Notes: generated from the sequence alone by a model not told the origin. Positions 8,017 to 17,660 are shown, counted from the first letter of the stretch. The stretch: DNA of 64,000 nucleotides from Saccharibacillus endophyticus (GCF_013185185.1 NZ_JAAZWE010000006.1:124001-188000), one strand, 5' to 3'. Numbers and translations are program-made.

Positions 8017-9801
8017 CTATGATTGGATTTCCCGAGGAAGCACGATCGTAATCATGGTGCCGACTCCCTGCGAAGAGGATATTTCGACCGAAGCCAGATC
8101 GCCGTACTGCATCTTAATCCTCGCGATCGTGTTGCCGATTCCGACCGAGACGCCTTCCCCGTTCAAGACGTTTTCGACCGTCGCCTTATCCATCCCGCGC
8201 CCGTTGTCCGTGATCGCGTAAATCCGTCGGTCCTTGTCGATCTTGCCGGCAATCCGAATCTTGCCGCCGGATTCCATGTTCTCGAACCCGTGCAAAATGG
8301 CGTTTTCCACGAACGGCTGAAACGTTAACCTTGGCAGATCGTACTCGTAAAGCCTCGGGTCCAAATCGTATTCGACGGTGAATTTGTTTTCGAAACGCGC
8401 CTGCATGATATAAAAATAACTGTTCATCCATTCGATCTCTTCATCCAACGATACCGCTCCCCATTCCCGCCGGGACGTGTAGTGCAGCATATTCGACAAG
8501 CAGACGAGCATGCGGCTCAGTTCCCGCTGGTCGTTTTCGAGCGCCATCCAGTTCATGACATTGAGCGTGTTGTACAAAAAATGCGGATTCATCTGCCGAT
8601 TCAAGGCTTGAATTTCCGCTTCCTGCTCTTTGAGCTTCGTCTCGTACACTTCCGTGACCAAATAACCGATCCGGTCGTTCATGCGGTTGAAATGCTTCAA
8701 TAACTGCCCCAGTTCGTCGCGGGAATCGACCGAGACCCGTGCTTCGAAATCGCCTTCGCCCGCCGAACGCATCGCGGCGGTCAGGCGCTCTACCGGTTTA
8801 TTGATCTTGCCGGATATGAAGTAGGCCAATGCCAAAGCCGCGGCGGCCAACACCACGGCCAGCAGCAGCGTCGAAGCTCCGATCACGGGTGCCAGATCGC
8901 GGATCAACGAGTCTTCGGGCGTAATCACGACCGACAACCAGCCCGTAATTCGCGAGCGGTCAAAACATACGATGACCCGTTCGCCGCCGAGCGTCATCCG
9001 GGTTCGTCCGCTGCCCGAACGTTGAAGCTCGTCGATCCACGCTTCGTCGTATTCGCGCGCGATCAACGCCGGATCGTCGGCGGCCGCCACGCGGTCCTGC
9101 TCGTCCAGCACCAAATACCGGGAGCCTTCGGGCAGGCTGCCCGAAAAAAGTCCGTTCAGCGCTTGGTATTTCAAACTGATGGCCAATACCGGCCGCTCTA
9201 CGCCTTCATCCAGGCGACGCAGCAGCGAACCGGACAAATAAGAAAAGTCCAGCACCCGGGTCGCGGAAAACAAATAACGAAAATCGATATTGTCGTCGGC
9301 ATAGTCCGGTTGACTGAACATCTTCGAAAAATCGTATGTGGGATACCAGACTAACCGGCCCCCGGCTTGCTTAGCTGTCCGATAAATGTCCGAGCGGGTC
9401 GGACCGCCTTGCGGAAGCTGCTGACCGAACGTGAAATACGAAGTCCACAGCTGATACGCATAGACGTCGTCGATCTGGGAAAAGTAATTGCGCAAAATAT
9501 CCGACACCTGCCGATCCGCCGCCAGCAGCCCGGGACCGTCCGAAGGCTCCAGTTCGTTGAACAAATCGAACAGGTCTTTGTCCGTAAATAGCGCCATGCT
9601 GTTCTGATCGAGAATCCCGAGCTTCGTATCCATCAGTTGATTATTTTTGCGCACGATCTCGTAGACGTTATCCTGCGCCTGATCGGTCACGACGCGAAGG
9701 CTGGCCTGGTAAAATAGAGTTCCGAGCGTCAAAAGCGGAATCGACGTCAACAGCACGTAGCTGATCAGCAGCTTGAAGCGAAACGAATACGCGCGCTTCA
9801 T
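8017..9801 (-). CDS. YesM-type sensor histidine kinase
   Basis: Membrane sensor kinase of a two-component pair controlling the downstream transporter and hydrolase genes. It has 594 residues: one N-terminal helix (FKLLISYVLLTSIPLLTLG), a large extracellular sensor region, a second helix near residue 290 (TLLLAVVLAAAALALAYFI), a HAMP linker, then the His_kinase domain. NPHFLYNTLN carries the phosphorylated His, QPFVENAILHG is the N box and ITDNGRGMD the G box. The start ATG at 9801 overlaps the response-regulator stop in an ATGA, indicating coupled translation. The ligand is inferred to be an arabino-oligosaccharide. Confidence 0.92.
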   Translation of the reverse strand: MKRAYSFRFKLLISYVLLTSIPLLTLGTLFYQASLRVVTDQAQDNVYEIVRKNNQLMDTKLGILDQNSMALFTDKDLFDLFNELEPSDGPGLLAADRQVSDILRNYFSQIDDVYAYQLWTSYFTFGQQLPQGGPTRSDIYRTAKQAGGRLVWYPTYDFSKMFSQPDYADDNIDFRYLFSATRVLDFSYLSGSLLRRLDEGVERPVLAISLKYQALNGLFSGSLPEGSRYLVLDEQDRVAAADDPALIAREYDEAWIDELQRSGSGRTRMTLGGERVIVCFDRSRITGWLSVVITPEDSLIRDLAPVIGASTLLLAVVLAAAALALAYFISGKINKPVERLTAAMRSAGEGDFEARVSVDSRDELGQLLKHFNRMNDRIGYLVTEVYETKLKEQEAEIQALNRQMNPHFLYNTLNVMNWMALENDQRELSRMLVCLSNMLHYTSRREWGAVSLDEEIEWMNSYFYIMQARFENKFTVEYDLDPRLYEYDLPRLTFQPFVENAILHGFENMESGGKIRIAGKIDKDRRIYAITDNGRGMDKATVENVLNGEGVSVGIGNTIARIKMQYGDLASVEISSSQGVGTMITIVLPREIQS

Positions 9802-11099
9802 TGCGTCGCCTTGTTCAGCATGGAGCCGTGTTTGTACGCCGCGGGCGAAAGGCCATGCGCTTTTTTGAATACCCGGCAAAAGTATTTGGTGTCCGGGTAG
9901 CCGCAGGCTTCCGACGTTTCGCGAATTCGGCGTCCTTTGCCGAGCAGCAGCCGCGCCCGGTGCATGCGCGCTTCCGTCAACTGCTGCGTGAACGTGCGGC
10001 CGGTCTGCTGCTTGATCCATGTGCTGAAATAAGACGGATTGAAAAAGAACCGTTCCGCCGCTCGTTCCAGCGTCAAATCTTCGTGCAAATGCTCCTCGAT
10101 CCATCGCAAACAATCTTCGGCCAGCGCGTCGGCTTCTCCGCCCACGTCGGAAAACGGCTTTTCAGAACGCAGATTCGGCGCTTGCAGTTCATCATGAAAT
10201 ACCGGTCCGCCCAGACTTTCGCGTATTCCGTGCCGGCCCGCTTCCACGGCCGATCGGCATGCTTCGCCTCCTTTTTCCCGCAGCGAAAAGCAAAGCGGGC
10301 CGAACCCTTGAAAAATACGCCCGTACGCCTCCCATTCCGATTGCATTTGCTTGGCAGCCGCGATCATCGTTTGGCGCTCTTGAAACGACAAATCGGAGCC
10401 GCGTCGCAATATTGTAATCGCTTGCAAAAAATCGTTGTTCCAGACATCGAGAACGAACGAAACGGCGCTGCCGCAATTCGACCACTTCAGCTCCAACTCG
10501 CGCACGAATCTTTCCGCGGCGAACTCTCTTTTTTTCCTATCCTTGATCGCGATCTCGGTGAAAATCGGAATGCCGCTTTCGTTCGGCTCAAGGATCGCAT
10601 CGAACTCTTGCGTTTCTTCCTCGGTCAAGCTGCCGTTTAGCCAAGCGGAGAACAAACGGCTTCGATAGACGAACTGCGACCGGTCAAGGCGCTGCCGCAA
10701 TTCGTCCGCTTCCCGGCTTCGCCGGGCTTCCGACGACAGTTCGTCGTCGATTCGCGCGAGCATCGTTCTGAGCTTGTCGGCGTCGATCGGCTTGAGCAGA
10801 TAATCGCTGGCTCCGTACCGCAACGCTTCCTGCGCGTAATCAAACAGATTATAAGCGGATACCATCACGACGCGCGGCTTCGGCCGTTCATTTTGTATCT
10901 GCTGCAAAAATTGCAGTCCGTCCATGTTCGGCATGCGGATATCCGTCAGCACGAGATCCGGCTTTTGCTCACGGATCGATTCCAGCGCGGCTTCGCCGTC
11001 GGCCGCCGCCGTCAGCGTATCGTTCGGTCGAAACGACAAGATCAGATTCATCATGCCGCGGCGATGGCGAGGCTCGTCGTCCACAATCAATATATTCAT
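9798..11099 (-). CDS. YesN-type response regulator with AraC DNA-binding domain
   Basis: Cytoplasmic response regulator of 433 residues. The receiver domain spans about residues 1-120, with phospho-acceptor Asp in LVLTDIRMPNMDG and the conserved Lys in DYLLKPIDADK. A linker follows, then a C-terminal AraC helix-turn-helix pair of about 100 residues (LERAAERFFFNPSYFSTWIK and IRETSEACGYPDTKYFCRVF). GGAGGG precedes the ATG at 11099. It is the first gene of the regulator, kinase, transporter and hydrolase series and presumably activates the downstream transporter promoter. Confidence 0.93.
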   Translation of the reverse strand: MNILIVDDEPRHRRGMMNLILSFRPNDTLTAAADGEAALESIREQKPDLVLTDIRMPNMDGLQFLQQIQNERPKPRVVMVSAYNLFDYAQEALRYGASDYLLKPIDADKLRTMLARIDDELSSEARRSREADELRQRLDRSQFVYRSRLFSAWLNGSLTEEETQEFDAILEPNESGIPIFTEIAIKDRKKREFAAERFVRELELKWSNCGSAVSFVLDVWNNDFLQAITILRRGSDLSFQERQTMIAAAKQMQSEWEAYGRIFQGFGPLCFSLREKGGEACRSAVEAGRHGIRESLGGPVFHDELQAPNLRSEKPFSDVGGEADALAEDCLRWIEEHLHEDLTLERAAERFFFNPSYFSTWIKQQTGRTFTQQLTEARMHRARLLLGKGRRIRETSEACGYPDTKYFCRVFKKAHGLSPAAYKHGSMLNKATQ

Positions 11100-11260
11100 G
11101 GGGAAATCACCCTCCGTTTATGTCGAGTCTGCTGCATACAGCTTTTGTCGCTGATTATTATACAGGCGAATGCCGGTTTTGCAGAAGGTCGATTCTTTTG
11201 GAAAGGTGGACTTTTTTTAGGTCGTCGCGCGAACTCCGAAAAATCTACCTCGACGGACGG

Positions 11261-11344
11261 CAAAAAGCCGAAGAATATCGGCTCTTCGGCTGCATGCATG
11301 ACAAAAGACTGTCCCGCCGTCGAAGCGCAACGGTCGGGACAGTC
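11261..11344. terminator. Two stacked hairpins between oxidoreductase and regulator genes
   Basis: On the minus strand the hairpin AGCCGAAGA/TCTTCGGCT (11266-11291) is followed by TTTTTG, ending transcription of the oxidoreductase. Next to it, AGACTGTCCCG at 11307 pairs with CGGGACAGTCT at 11334. On the plus strand that second hairpin is followed by GCATTTTTTATT. Together they insulate the two minus-strand units. Confidence 0.75.
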
Positions 11345-11395
11345 TGCATTTTTTATTCTGTTCAAGATCGGATTTTCGCAGAACTTTCTGCCTGA

Positions 11396-12691
11396 TTACC
11401 CTCTAGGCATCCGTACCAACTCGTCCACCTTCACCGCCCGGCCTTGGGCTATCGAGATATTGGCCGCGATTCCGGTCAGGATCGAACGCGCTCCGTCGAT
11501 ATGGTTAGCGGCGCGGTTAAAACGGTCTTCGACGGGCTCGCCGAACAAATCGTTGAGCAGTACGGGATCGCCGCCGCCGTGGCCGCCTTCGGCTTCTTCG
11601 AATTCGGCTTTGTACGCTTCGCCGAACATCGGGAAGACGAGGATGTTCGCACCTTGCAGAGCGCCTTCAAGAGCTTTGTCGCCGCCGGAGTTGACGTAGG
11701 ATTGCTCGACGACGTTGGCTTCGATCCGCCCTTTCGTGCCGTTGAACGCGATCCGGTAGCCTTCCCACGGCAGATACGCGTTGAGCGAATAGGTCAGCAA
11801 AGCGCGGCTTTTGTACCGAACCGTGACGCTCATCGTATCCTCGATCGAGATGCCGTCGCCGAACACGCTCTGGTCGCGCCGGTAGCCGTCTTCGACTTCG
11901 GCGTCCAAATACATCGCTTTGAGATGTTCGTTATCGTCGAGCGTCAGCGCAAACGGATCGTCCTGGGCATTCGGATTTCCCGTGGCCCGGTCGTAGAATT
12001 TCGTCACGCCGCGCTTTTCCGCATTTTCGCGCCCGTAAAACAGCAGATCCCCCATCGCGAACACCGTTTCCGGCTGCGAGCCGATCCAGAAGTTGACGAG
12101 GTCGAAATGATGCGTCGATTTGTGTACCAGCAGGCCGCCGCCGTTGCGCTTATCCCGGTGCCATCTGCGGAAATAATCGGCGCCGTGCTTCGTGTTCAGC
12201 AGCCATTCGAAATGAACGGAAGTCACGTCTCCGATGGTCCCGTCTTCGATCAGCTCGCGAATTTTGGTATGATGCGGGGCATACCGATAGTTGAAGCTGA
12301 CCCGCACATTCCGCCCCGTACGCTCGACCGCATCGATGATCTCCTGGCATTTTGCCGCATCGGTCGTCATGGGCTTTTCCGTAATGACGTCGCAGCCCAA
12401 TTCCATCGCCCGTATAATATACACATGGTGAGTACGGTCCACGCTCGTAACGATCACGCAGTCCGGCTTCAGCTCGCGGATCATATCGTCGAACCGTTCG
12501 CTGGTATAGGTTTTGACTTGGGGATAATCGTATTTTTCTTTCAAAATCCGATTGGAGTAATCCATCCGTACCGTATTGATGTCGCAAAAAGCCAACAGCT
12601 CCGACGTTTCCCGAAATTGACTGGCGATCGCGCCGTAGAAAAATTCCGCGCGGCCGCCCGTACCGACCAATACATACGTTTTTTTGCTCAT
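11396..12691 (-). CDS. Gfo/Idh/MocA-family NAD(P)-dependent oxidoreductase
   Basis: Predicted cytoplasmic sugar or sugar-acid dehydrogenase of 431 residues. The N-terminal Rossmann fold begins VLVGTGGRAEFFYG, and the family active-site motif appears as VITEKPMTTD. A C-terminal substrate domain includes HKSTHHFDLVNFW, whose His residues are typical of the catalytic region. GGAGGAG lies six bases before the ATG at 12691; the longer upstream reading lacks one. It sits downstream of the second carbohydrate operon but is separated from it by a terminator, so it has its own promoter. An ATGTAAGCGTATCGCA sequence at 12723-12738 partly resembles a cre site. Substrate unknown; a role in uronate or deoxy-sugar metabolism is inferred from context. 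Confidence 0.85.
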   Translation of the reverse strand: MSKKTYVLVGTGGRAEFFYGAIASQFRETSELLAFCDINTVRMDYSNRILKEKYDYPQVKTYTSERFDDMIRELKPDCVIVTSVDRTHHVYIIRAMELGCDVITEKPMTTDAAKCQEIIDAVERTGRNVRVSFNYRYAPHHTKIRELIEDGTIGDVTSVHFEWLLNTKHGADYFRRWHRDKRNGGGLLVHKSTHHFDLVNFWIGSQPETVFAMGDLLFYGRENAEKRGVTKFYDRATGNPNAQDDPFALTLDDNEHLKAMYLDAEVEDGYRRDQSVFGDGISIEDTMSVTVRYKSRALLTYSLNAYLPWEGYRIAFNGTKGRIEANVVEQSYVNSGGDKALEGALQGANILVFPMFGEAYKAEFEEAEGGHGGGDPVLLNDLFGEPVEDRFNRAANHIDGARSILTGIAANISIAQGRAVKVDELVRMPRG

Positions 12692-12824
12692 TTTTTGCTC
12701 CTCCTCCGCTTGCTCTTCTCGTATGTAAGCGTATCGCAAAAATGAACGTTACTCTCCGCCTTTTATACGAAGATATCCGAAACCCCGCTTATTTTGCTGA
12801 GAAGAAAGAAAGGAAAACATGCAA

Positions 12825-12881
12825 AAACGACCACCTTTGATGAAGCGACCTGATTCGTCGCCCATAAAATGCGGTCGTTTT
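12825..12881. terminator. Bidirectional terminator after the second carbohydrate operon
   Basis: AAAACGACC near 12826 pairs with GGTCGTTTT near 12873, enclosing an inner GCGACC/GTCGC stem. On the minus strand it is followed by TTTTTGC, 42 bases after the stop of the 588-residue protein gene. Confidence 0.75.
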
Positions 12882-12922
12882 ACTTCGTTCGTACAAGATA
12901 GGATCTTGTCAGGATTTTCGGT

Positions 12923-14689
12923 TCACGCTTGCGGAGAAAGACGGATCGTAATGGTTTTGTCGAACGGCGTCAGCAGGTTCAGCAGGACGACTTTGCAAGA
13001 GCTTGGCAGATTGGCTTCGCGCACGGATAGGGACAGGTGGGCGAGCTCGGCTCCCTCCAGTTCGATCCAGTCTTCGCCGCATTCGTAGCGCAGCGTTCCG
13101 CCGCTCCAAAGCCACCGATCCGGTCCGGCTTCCAGCAGTTCGCCGGAAGTGATCTCTCCTTCGGAGCCGAACACGAACGAGAGCTGCGTCATGACGTCTG
13201 CCGCTTCTTCGGCTGCGATATGCAGCCTCCAGTTCTGTCCGTCCTCTGACGGTATGGCTTCGATCTCAACACCGAAGGTCTGCTCATGCGTCAGTTCGCG
13301 CGATTGATGCGGCAGCAGATACCAGGGACTGATCGGCGTCGTCGAGGATGCGGGCAGCAGTTCCGGTTTGACGGGACCGTAATACCCTTTCTTTTGCTCG
13401 CCGGACAGGATATAGCCTCCGCCTTCAAGCCTCTTCATATCCTGCATGGGCACGTATCCGGGCGTAAAATACGATGAAGCCTGCACCGCCAGCAGCCGGG
13501 TCGAGCCGTGACGCAGCGCGAAGAAAGACGGGGTCTCTGTCATTAAAGTAACGCTGGTATGACCGTCGCGAATACGGGCCACGGGAGCGCCGAAATCGGT
13601 ATGCAGCCGGCTGTGGAAGATGCGCCCGTGATGGCCTGCCGCCTCCATTTGCTCCAAATAACCGCCGCGCAGGAATTCGCCGTTCAGCACTTTCTCGTAT
13701 TTCGTCGGCACGGCATCTGCCGCGGAAATACCGTCCGGCGCAAACGGTCCGCGCAGCTCCGGTTCCAGCAGCATGCGCACCAGCACATTGACCGAAGCCA
13801 CGCCCGGATCTTCCAGTGCTTGTCCCGCCAGTTCGGCCATGCCCGCGAGCAGCGGATCTCCGTCTTGAAACGCCAACATGGCATACGGCAAATAATACGG
13901 AGAAAGGTTGTGAAAATGTCCCAAGTCCTGGCGCCCCGAATAATCGGTCACGACTTCGCCGGACGGATGCACCAGATACACCATCATGCGCAGGTTCAAC
14001 CGCACCGGTTCCAGCAGCTCCGGACGATCCAGCAGACGCGCCGCATAAATCAGCATGATATCGCTCACCGCGCTATAAATCCCGTTGCTGCGCTCCGTCC
14101 ACTCGCCGTCCGGCGTGATGTCCATTCCTTCGGCCAGCCATTCGTCGGCGCGCATCAACAAAGCCTCCCCGCCGAACAGCTTGTGCAGACAGCCCAATGC
14201 CGCGCACAACACCCACCGATGGTTCGGGGTATGGCAGCCGCCCGTCACGAGTGCCGGAAGCGTACGCTCCAAGAACAATCGCATATTTTCCAATACGGGT
14301 CGAAGCGGCTCCCAGCCGGATCGGTCCAACAGCTCGTACAACTGCGAATACCCGACGACCACGAAAGCCGTATCCGGCGGGGAATGGTAATTCGTCCAGC
14401 CCGGCGAAATCGAACCGTCGGCATGCTGATTCCGAAGCACGAATTTCGAAGCCAGCAGCAATCGTTCCAGCAGCTCTTTATCCTGATAAAACGCGGAATC
14501 CGGATTGACCAGCGCCGTTCCCCAATTGCACATGTCCGTCGGCGTTCCCGAGGTATGATTCACCCAAGCGATTCCTGTCGAAGGATCGACGGTTCCCCCG
14601 TAATATCGACTCTCCGGCTCCAAGATCTGCCTCGGAAGTCCTTGGCGCACGGCTTCATCGTTTTTTTGCACCAGCCGCTCGTATAGCAT
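12923..14689 (-). CDS. Uncharacterised 588-residue protein, possible alpha/alpha-toroid polysaccharide-active enzyme
   Basis: I do not recognise a named family with confidence. No signal peptide is visible, so it should be cytoplasmic. The first 350 residues are helix-rich and Trp/His-rich (TPTDMCNWGTALVN, HTPNHRWVLCAALG, LGHFHNLSPYYLPYAM), resembling the alpha/alpha-toroid of heparinase II/III-like lyases. The remainder looks beta-rich (GRIFHSRLHTDFGAPVARIR), as in the lyase beta-sandwich. It starts 18 bases after the sugar isomerase gene and ends at the operon terminator, so it is co-expressed with an Lpl-type importer. It is a candidate lyase or hydrolase for unsaturated or acidic oligosaccharides. 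GGGGG precedes the ATG. Confidence 0.75.
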   Translation of the reverse strand: MLYERLVQKNDEAVRQGLPRQILEPESRYYGGTVDPSTGIAWVNHTSGTPTDMCNWGTALVNPDSAFYQDKELLERLLLASKFVLRNQHADGSISPGWTNYHSPPDTAFVVVGYSQLYELLDRSGWEPLRPVLENMRLFLERTLPALVTGGCHTPNHRWVLCAALGCLHKLFGGEALLMRADEWLAEGMDITPDGEWTERSNGIYSAVSDIMLIYAARLLDRPELLEPVRLNLRMMVYLVHPSGEVVTDYSGRQDLGHFHNLSPYYLPYAMLAFQDGDPLLAGMAELAGQALEDPGVASVNVLVRMLLEPELRGPFAPDGISAADAVPTKYEKVLNGEFLRGGYLEQMEAAGHHGRIFHSRLHTDFGAPVARIRDGHTSVTLMTETPSFFALRHGSTRLLAVQASSYFTPGYVPMQDMKRLEGGGYILSGEQKKGYYGPVKPELLPASSTTPISPWYLLPHQSRELTHEQTFGVEIEAIPSEDGQNWRLHIAAEEAADVMTQLSFVFGSEGEITSGELLEAGPDRWLWSGGTLRYECGEDWIELEGAELAHLSLSVREANLPSSCKVVLLNLLTPFDKTITIRLSPQA

Positions 14690-14707
14690 TTCGTTGTCCC
14701 CCGATCT

Positions 14708-15676
14708 TTATCCCGTCTGTTTTGTTGCCGCAAGCTTCTCCAGCAGCAGCCGATGGCTTTCGTGAATTTGCTCGGGCTCGCAAGCGGCTTTCAGCTCGTA
14801 CACTTTGACTCCGGCGCGTTCGATCATCGGCAGGTATGCGTCGTAAAAGTTCGGATCGCCGCTGTGCACGTACGGACACCAGTGGTCGGACAGTCCGATC
14901 GTCTCATGAATATGTACGCCGACGATATGATCCATTAAGCCTTCCATCTCGCCCACGCTGTCGTACAAGCCGAGCCGATCCATCATGATGGCATGTCCGG
15001 TGTCGTACCAGATGCCTACGGGCGCGCCTTTTAACGCATCGATGATCGTTTTCGCTTCGGCCAGCGTCGGCATCTGATTCGGACGCGAACGGGTTTCGAT
15101 GCCGAAGCGTACGTTCAATCCTTTGGATGCGGCAAGATTGCCGACCTCGTCCAGGCTGGAAATGATGCGTTTCACGTAGCTATCCGCTTCGCTTTCCCTG
15201 CGTTCGATAAACGAAGCCCAGGCTTTGCGGTAAACATCAGACTCACGGCCTTCTTCATGATACAGCTTCTCCAAATGCTTCACGTCGGCGTGGGCAATCG
15301 GAACTTCTCCGGGATGTACCACGACGGCTTCCGCCCCGTAGCGATGCGCGTATTCGGCCGAACGCACCAACAGTTCCACCGCTTTGCGCCGACGTGCTTC
15401 GTCCTCGAACCCGAGCAGTACAGAATCGGTCCCGTAATCCGGATCGGGCGTATGGGGAAACGTGTTATGCACGCTGGAGATGCCGATCTCGCCGCGTTCG
15501 ATCATGGGCTCGATCTCTTCCAGCATCTCCGTGGTCACGTTATAATTCAGCTCCACGCGGCGGAAACCAAGTTCGGCAATTTCTTCGATCATCGCCCGTC
15601 CGCCGGGCTGCCGACGAATATTCCAGCAGGTCGAGAACGAATATTCGCCTTTGTCGTGCAGAAGACTTTCTTTCAT
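14708..15676 (-). CDS. Sugar phosphate isomerase/epimerase (AP endonuclease 2-like TIM barrel)
   Basis: Predicted metal-dependent TIM-barrel enzyme of 322 residues that would isomerise or epimerise a sugar in the cytoplasm. Family features include the metal-ligand regions VELNYNVTTEML, AVVVHPGEVPIAH, RFGIETRSRP and GIWYDTGHAIMMDRLG. AGGAGA precedes the ATG at 15676. It lies between the second permease (66 bases upstream) and the uncharacterised 588-residue gene, and all are read from one minus-strand operon. Members of this superfamily are often linked to inositol, rhamnose or uronate use; the exact substrate cannot be read from sequence. Confidence 0.85.
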   Translation of the reverse strand: MKESLLHDKGEYSFSTCWNIRRQPGGRAMIEEIAELGFRRVELNYNVTTEMLEEIEPMIERGEIGISSVHNTFPHTPDPDYGTDSVLLGFEDEARRRKAVELLVRSAEYAHRYGAEAVVVHPGEVPIAHADVKHLEKLYHEEGRESDVYRKAWASFIERRESEADSYVKRIISSLDEVGNLAASKGLNVRFGIETRSRPNQMPTLAEAKTIIDALKGAPVGIWYDTGHAIMMDRLGLYDSVGEMEGLMDHIVGVHIHETIGLSDHWCPYVHSGDPNFYDAYLPMIERAGVKVYELKAACEPEQIHESHRLLLEKLAATKQTG

Positions 15677-15741
15677 CCGGCAGTTCTCCTTTCCCGTCCG
15701 TTTTGCCGCTGGCGATCATGCCGACGACGGCAGCGGCGCGA

Positions 15742-16614
15742 TCAACCTTTGACCGCTCCCAACATGACGCCGCTTACAAAGTATTTTTGCAGCCACGGGT
15801 ACACCAGCAGGATCGGTACGGTCGCGAAAATGACGGTTGCGGCTTTCAAAGCTTCCGGCGTCAACGCCGTACGGTTCGCGCCTTCCATCTGGGTCAGCTC
15901 GGTTACCATGTTGTTTTGCACCATTTGGAACAATTTAAGTTGAAGCGGATAAATTTGCGGATCATTAATATACATCAGCGCATCTTGGAAACCGTTCCAG
16001 CGTCCTACCGCGTAAAAGAGAGCCAGCGTCGCCATAACCGGCAGCGACAGCGGAAGCACGATTTTGAGCAGCGTATGCATGTACGAACTGCCGTCGATCT
16101 CCGCGGATTCTTCCAGGCTCGGCGGGATATTTTTAAAGAAAGTGATCAGAATGATCAGGTTGAACGGACTGACCAAGCCCGGCAGGATCAGCGCCCATAC
16201 CGTATTGATCATATTTAGGTCGCGGATCAGCAGATACTCGGGAATGATGCCTCCGCTGAAGAACATCGTGATGATGATCAGATACATGAAAAATTTACGG
16301 CCTTTGAGGTTGCCTTTCGTCAGCGGATAAGCCGCCGCGATCGTGAACAGCATGCAGAGCAGCGTCGTCGCCACAGTCAAGATGACCGTAAACCCGAGCG
16401 AAGTCAGCATCGAGTGGTCAGAAAAGACCTGAGTATAGGCGCTCCAGTTCAATTCAACAGGAAACAAGGTCACTTCGCCTGAAGTAATCGCCCGGTTGGA
16501 GCTGAGCGATACCGCGATCATATGCACGAAAGGCAGTAAACAGAAGAGGACAAACAGGGACACAAACGTAATATTGACGATATCGAAAATCCGGTTGGAG
16601 GCGCGTGCGCTCAT
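15742..16614 (-). CDS. ABC transporter permease, LplC/YtcP type
   Basis: Membrane permease of 290 residues with about six helices (first IVNITFVSLFVLFCLLPFVH) and the coupling loop LEESAEIDGSSYMHTLLKIV. A long upstream reading is only an overlap with the partner permease. AGGAGAG lies nine bases before the ATG at 16614, which I take as the start. It forms a polysaccharide importer with the LplB-type permease and lipoprotein upstream. Lpl and Ytc transporters of Bacilli carry pectin or rhamnogalacturonan oligosaccharides; specificity here is inferred from the nearby GH105. Confidence 0.91.
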   Translation of the reverse strand: MSARASNRIFDIVNITFVSLFVLFCLLPFVHMIAVSLSSNRAITSGEVTLFPVELNWSAYTQVFSDHSMLTSLGFTVILTVATTLLCMLFTIAAAYPLTKGNLKGRKFFMYLIIITMFFSGGIIPEYLLIRDLNMINTVWALILPGLVSPFNLIILITFFKNIPPSLEESAEIDGSSYMHTLLKIVLPLSLPVMATLALFYAVGRWNGFQDALMYINDPQIYPLQLKLFQMVQNNMVTELTQMEGANRTALTPEALKAATVIFATVPILLVYPWLQKYFVSGVMLGAVKG

Positions 16615-16712
16615 CTCGGAGTCTCTCCTTTCCCTGGTTGAAAAATAGATTCCGCCGCGGCGGTTGCTTGGAACATGCAGATCGATATGACAAACGGAGA
16701 GCCGCATTCGCT

Positions 16713-17660
16713 TTACAGGATGCCGTCTCCCGTCACTTTTTTCGAAATATAGTTGGAGCCCAGAATGAACACGAGCCCGACGATCGCCTGGAACAATCCG
16801 ACGACGGTTGCCAAGGTGTACTGCCCGGCTTCGAGGCCGATTCGGTACACGAAGGTACTGAGCACGTCCGAATATTCGCGCACCGCCGTATTGCCGATGA
16901 TATAAGGACGGTCGAAGCCGATGCTGACCATTTTGCCCAGGTTGAGAATCAGGAGCGTGATGATCGTCGGCTTGATGCTCGGCAGGGTGATATGCCAGAT
17001 TTTCTTCATCCGCGACGCCCCGTCGACGTCCGCAGCCTCGAACAATTCCCTGTTGACGCCCGTCAAAGCCGCCAGGTACAGAATCGTTCCCCAGCCCGCG
17101 CTTTGCCATACGCCCGTGAACAGATACGTGATCAACCACGAGTTTTTGTCGGTCAGGAACGGAATCGCGTCCATGCCCATCGCTTGAAGGACGGTATTGA
17201 CCATCCCCGATTGGGTGCCGAACAATTGATACACGATCCCGCCGATGATGACCCAGGAGATGAAGTGGGGAATGTAGAGCAGGGTCTGCGAGATTTTTTT
17301 GAACCAAGCATTCCGGATCTCGTACAACATGATCGCCAGAATGATCGGAGCCGGGAACGAGACGAGCAGATCAAGAAAATTCAGCATGAAGGTGTTGCGC
17401 AGCGTGATGTAAAAATCGTTCATGGCGAATACTTCGCGGAACGCCTCAAGACCGATCCATTCGCTGCCGTTGATGCCTTGGAACAAGTTGAAATCTTTAA
17501 ACGCGATCTGTACCCCGTACATCGGGCCGTAACGGAAAATCAGGAAGTAGGCAATCGGCAGCGAGAGAAGCGCGTAAAGCTGCCAGTAGCGTTTGATATA
17601 AGACTTTCTTTTGCCGAAATCTCCCGTTTTGGTTGCTTGAGTCGCTTTGGTCAAAGTCAA
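16713..17660 (-). CDS. ABC transporter permease, LplB/YteP type
   Basis: Membrane permease of 315 residues; the first helix reads LYALLSLPIAYFLIFRYGPM, and the following YGVQIAFKDFNLFQGINGS is characteristic of LplB. The coupling loop reads FEAADVDGASRMKKIWHITL. The start codon is TTG at 17660, supported by GAGGAGGAG six bases upstream. It lies 138 bases after the binding-protein gene, with a stem-loop in between that probably sets a high lipoprotein-to-permease ratio. No ATPase gene is present. Confidence 0.92.
   Translation of the reverse strand: MTLTKATQATKTGDFGKRKSYIKRYWQLYALLSLPIAYFLIFRYGPMYGVQIAFKDFNLFQGINGSEWIGLEAFREVFAMNDFYITLRNTFMLNFLDLLVSFPAPIILAIMLYEIRNAWFKKISQTLLYIPHFISWVIIGGIVYQLFGTQSGMVNTVLQAMGMDAIPFLTDKNSWLITYLFTGVWQSAGWGTILYLAALTGVNRELFEAADVDGASRMKKIWHITLPSIKPTIITLLILNLGKMVSIGFDRPYIIGNTAVREYSDVLSTFVYRIGLEAGQYTLATVVGLFQAIVGLVFILGSNYISKKVTGDGIL

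Noticed and set aside
12723..12738. cre-like sequence upstream of the oxidoreductase gene
   Set aside because: The first half matches, but the second half places C one base out, so it was not listed as a separate site.
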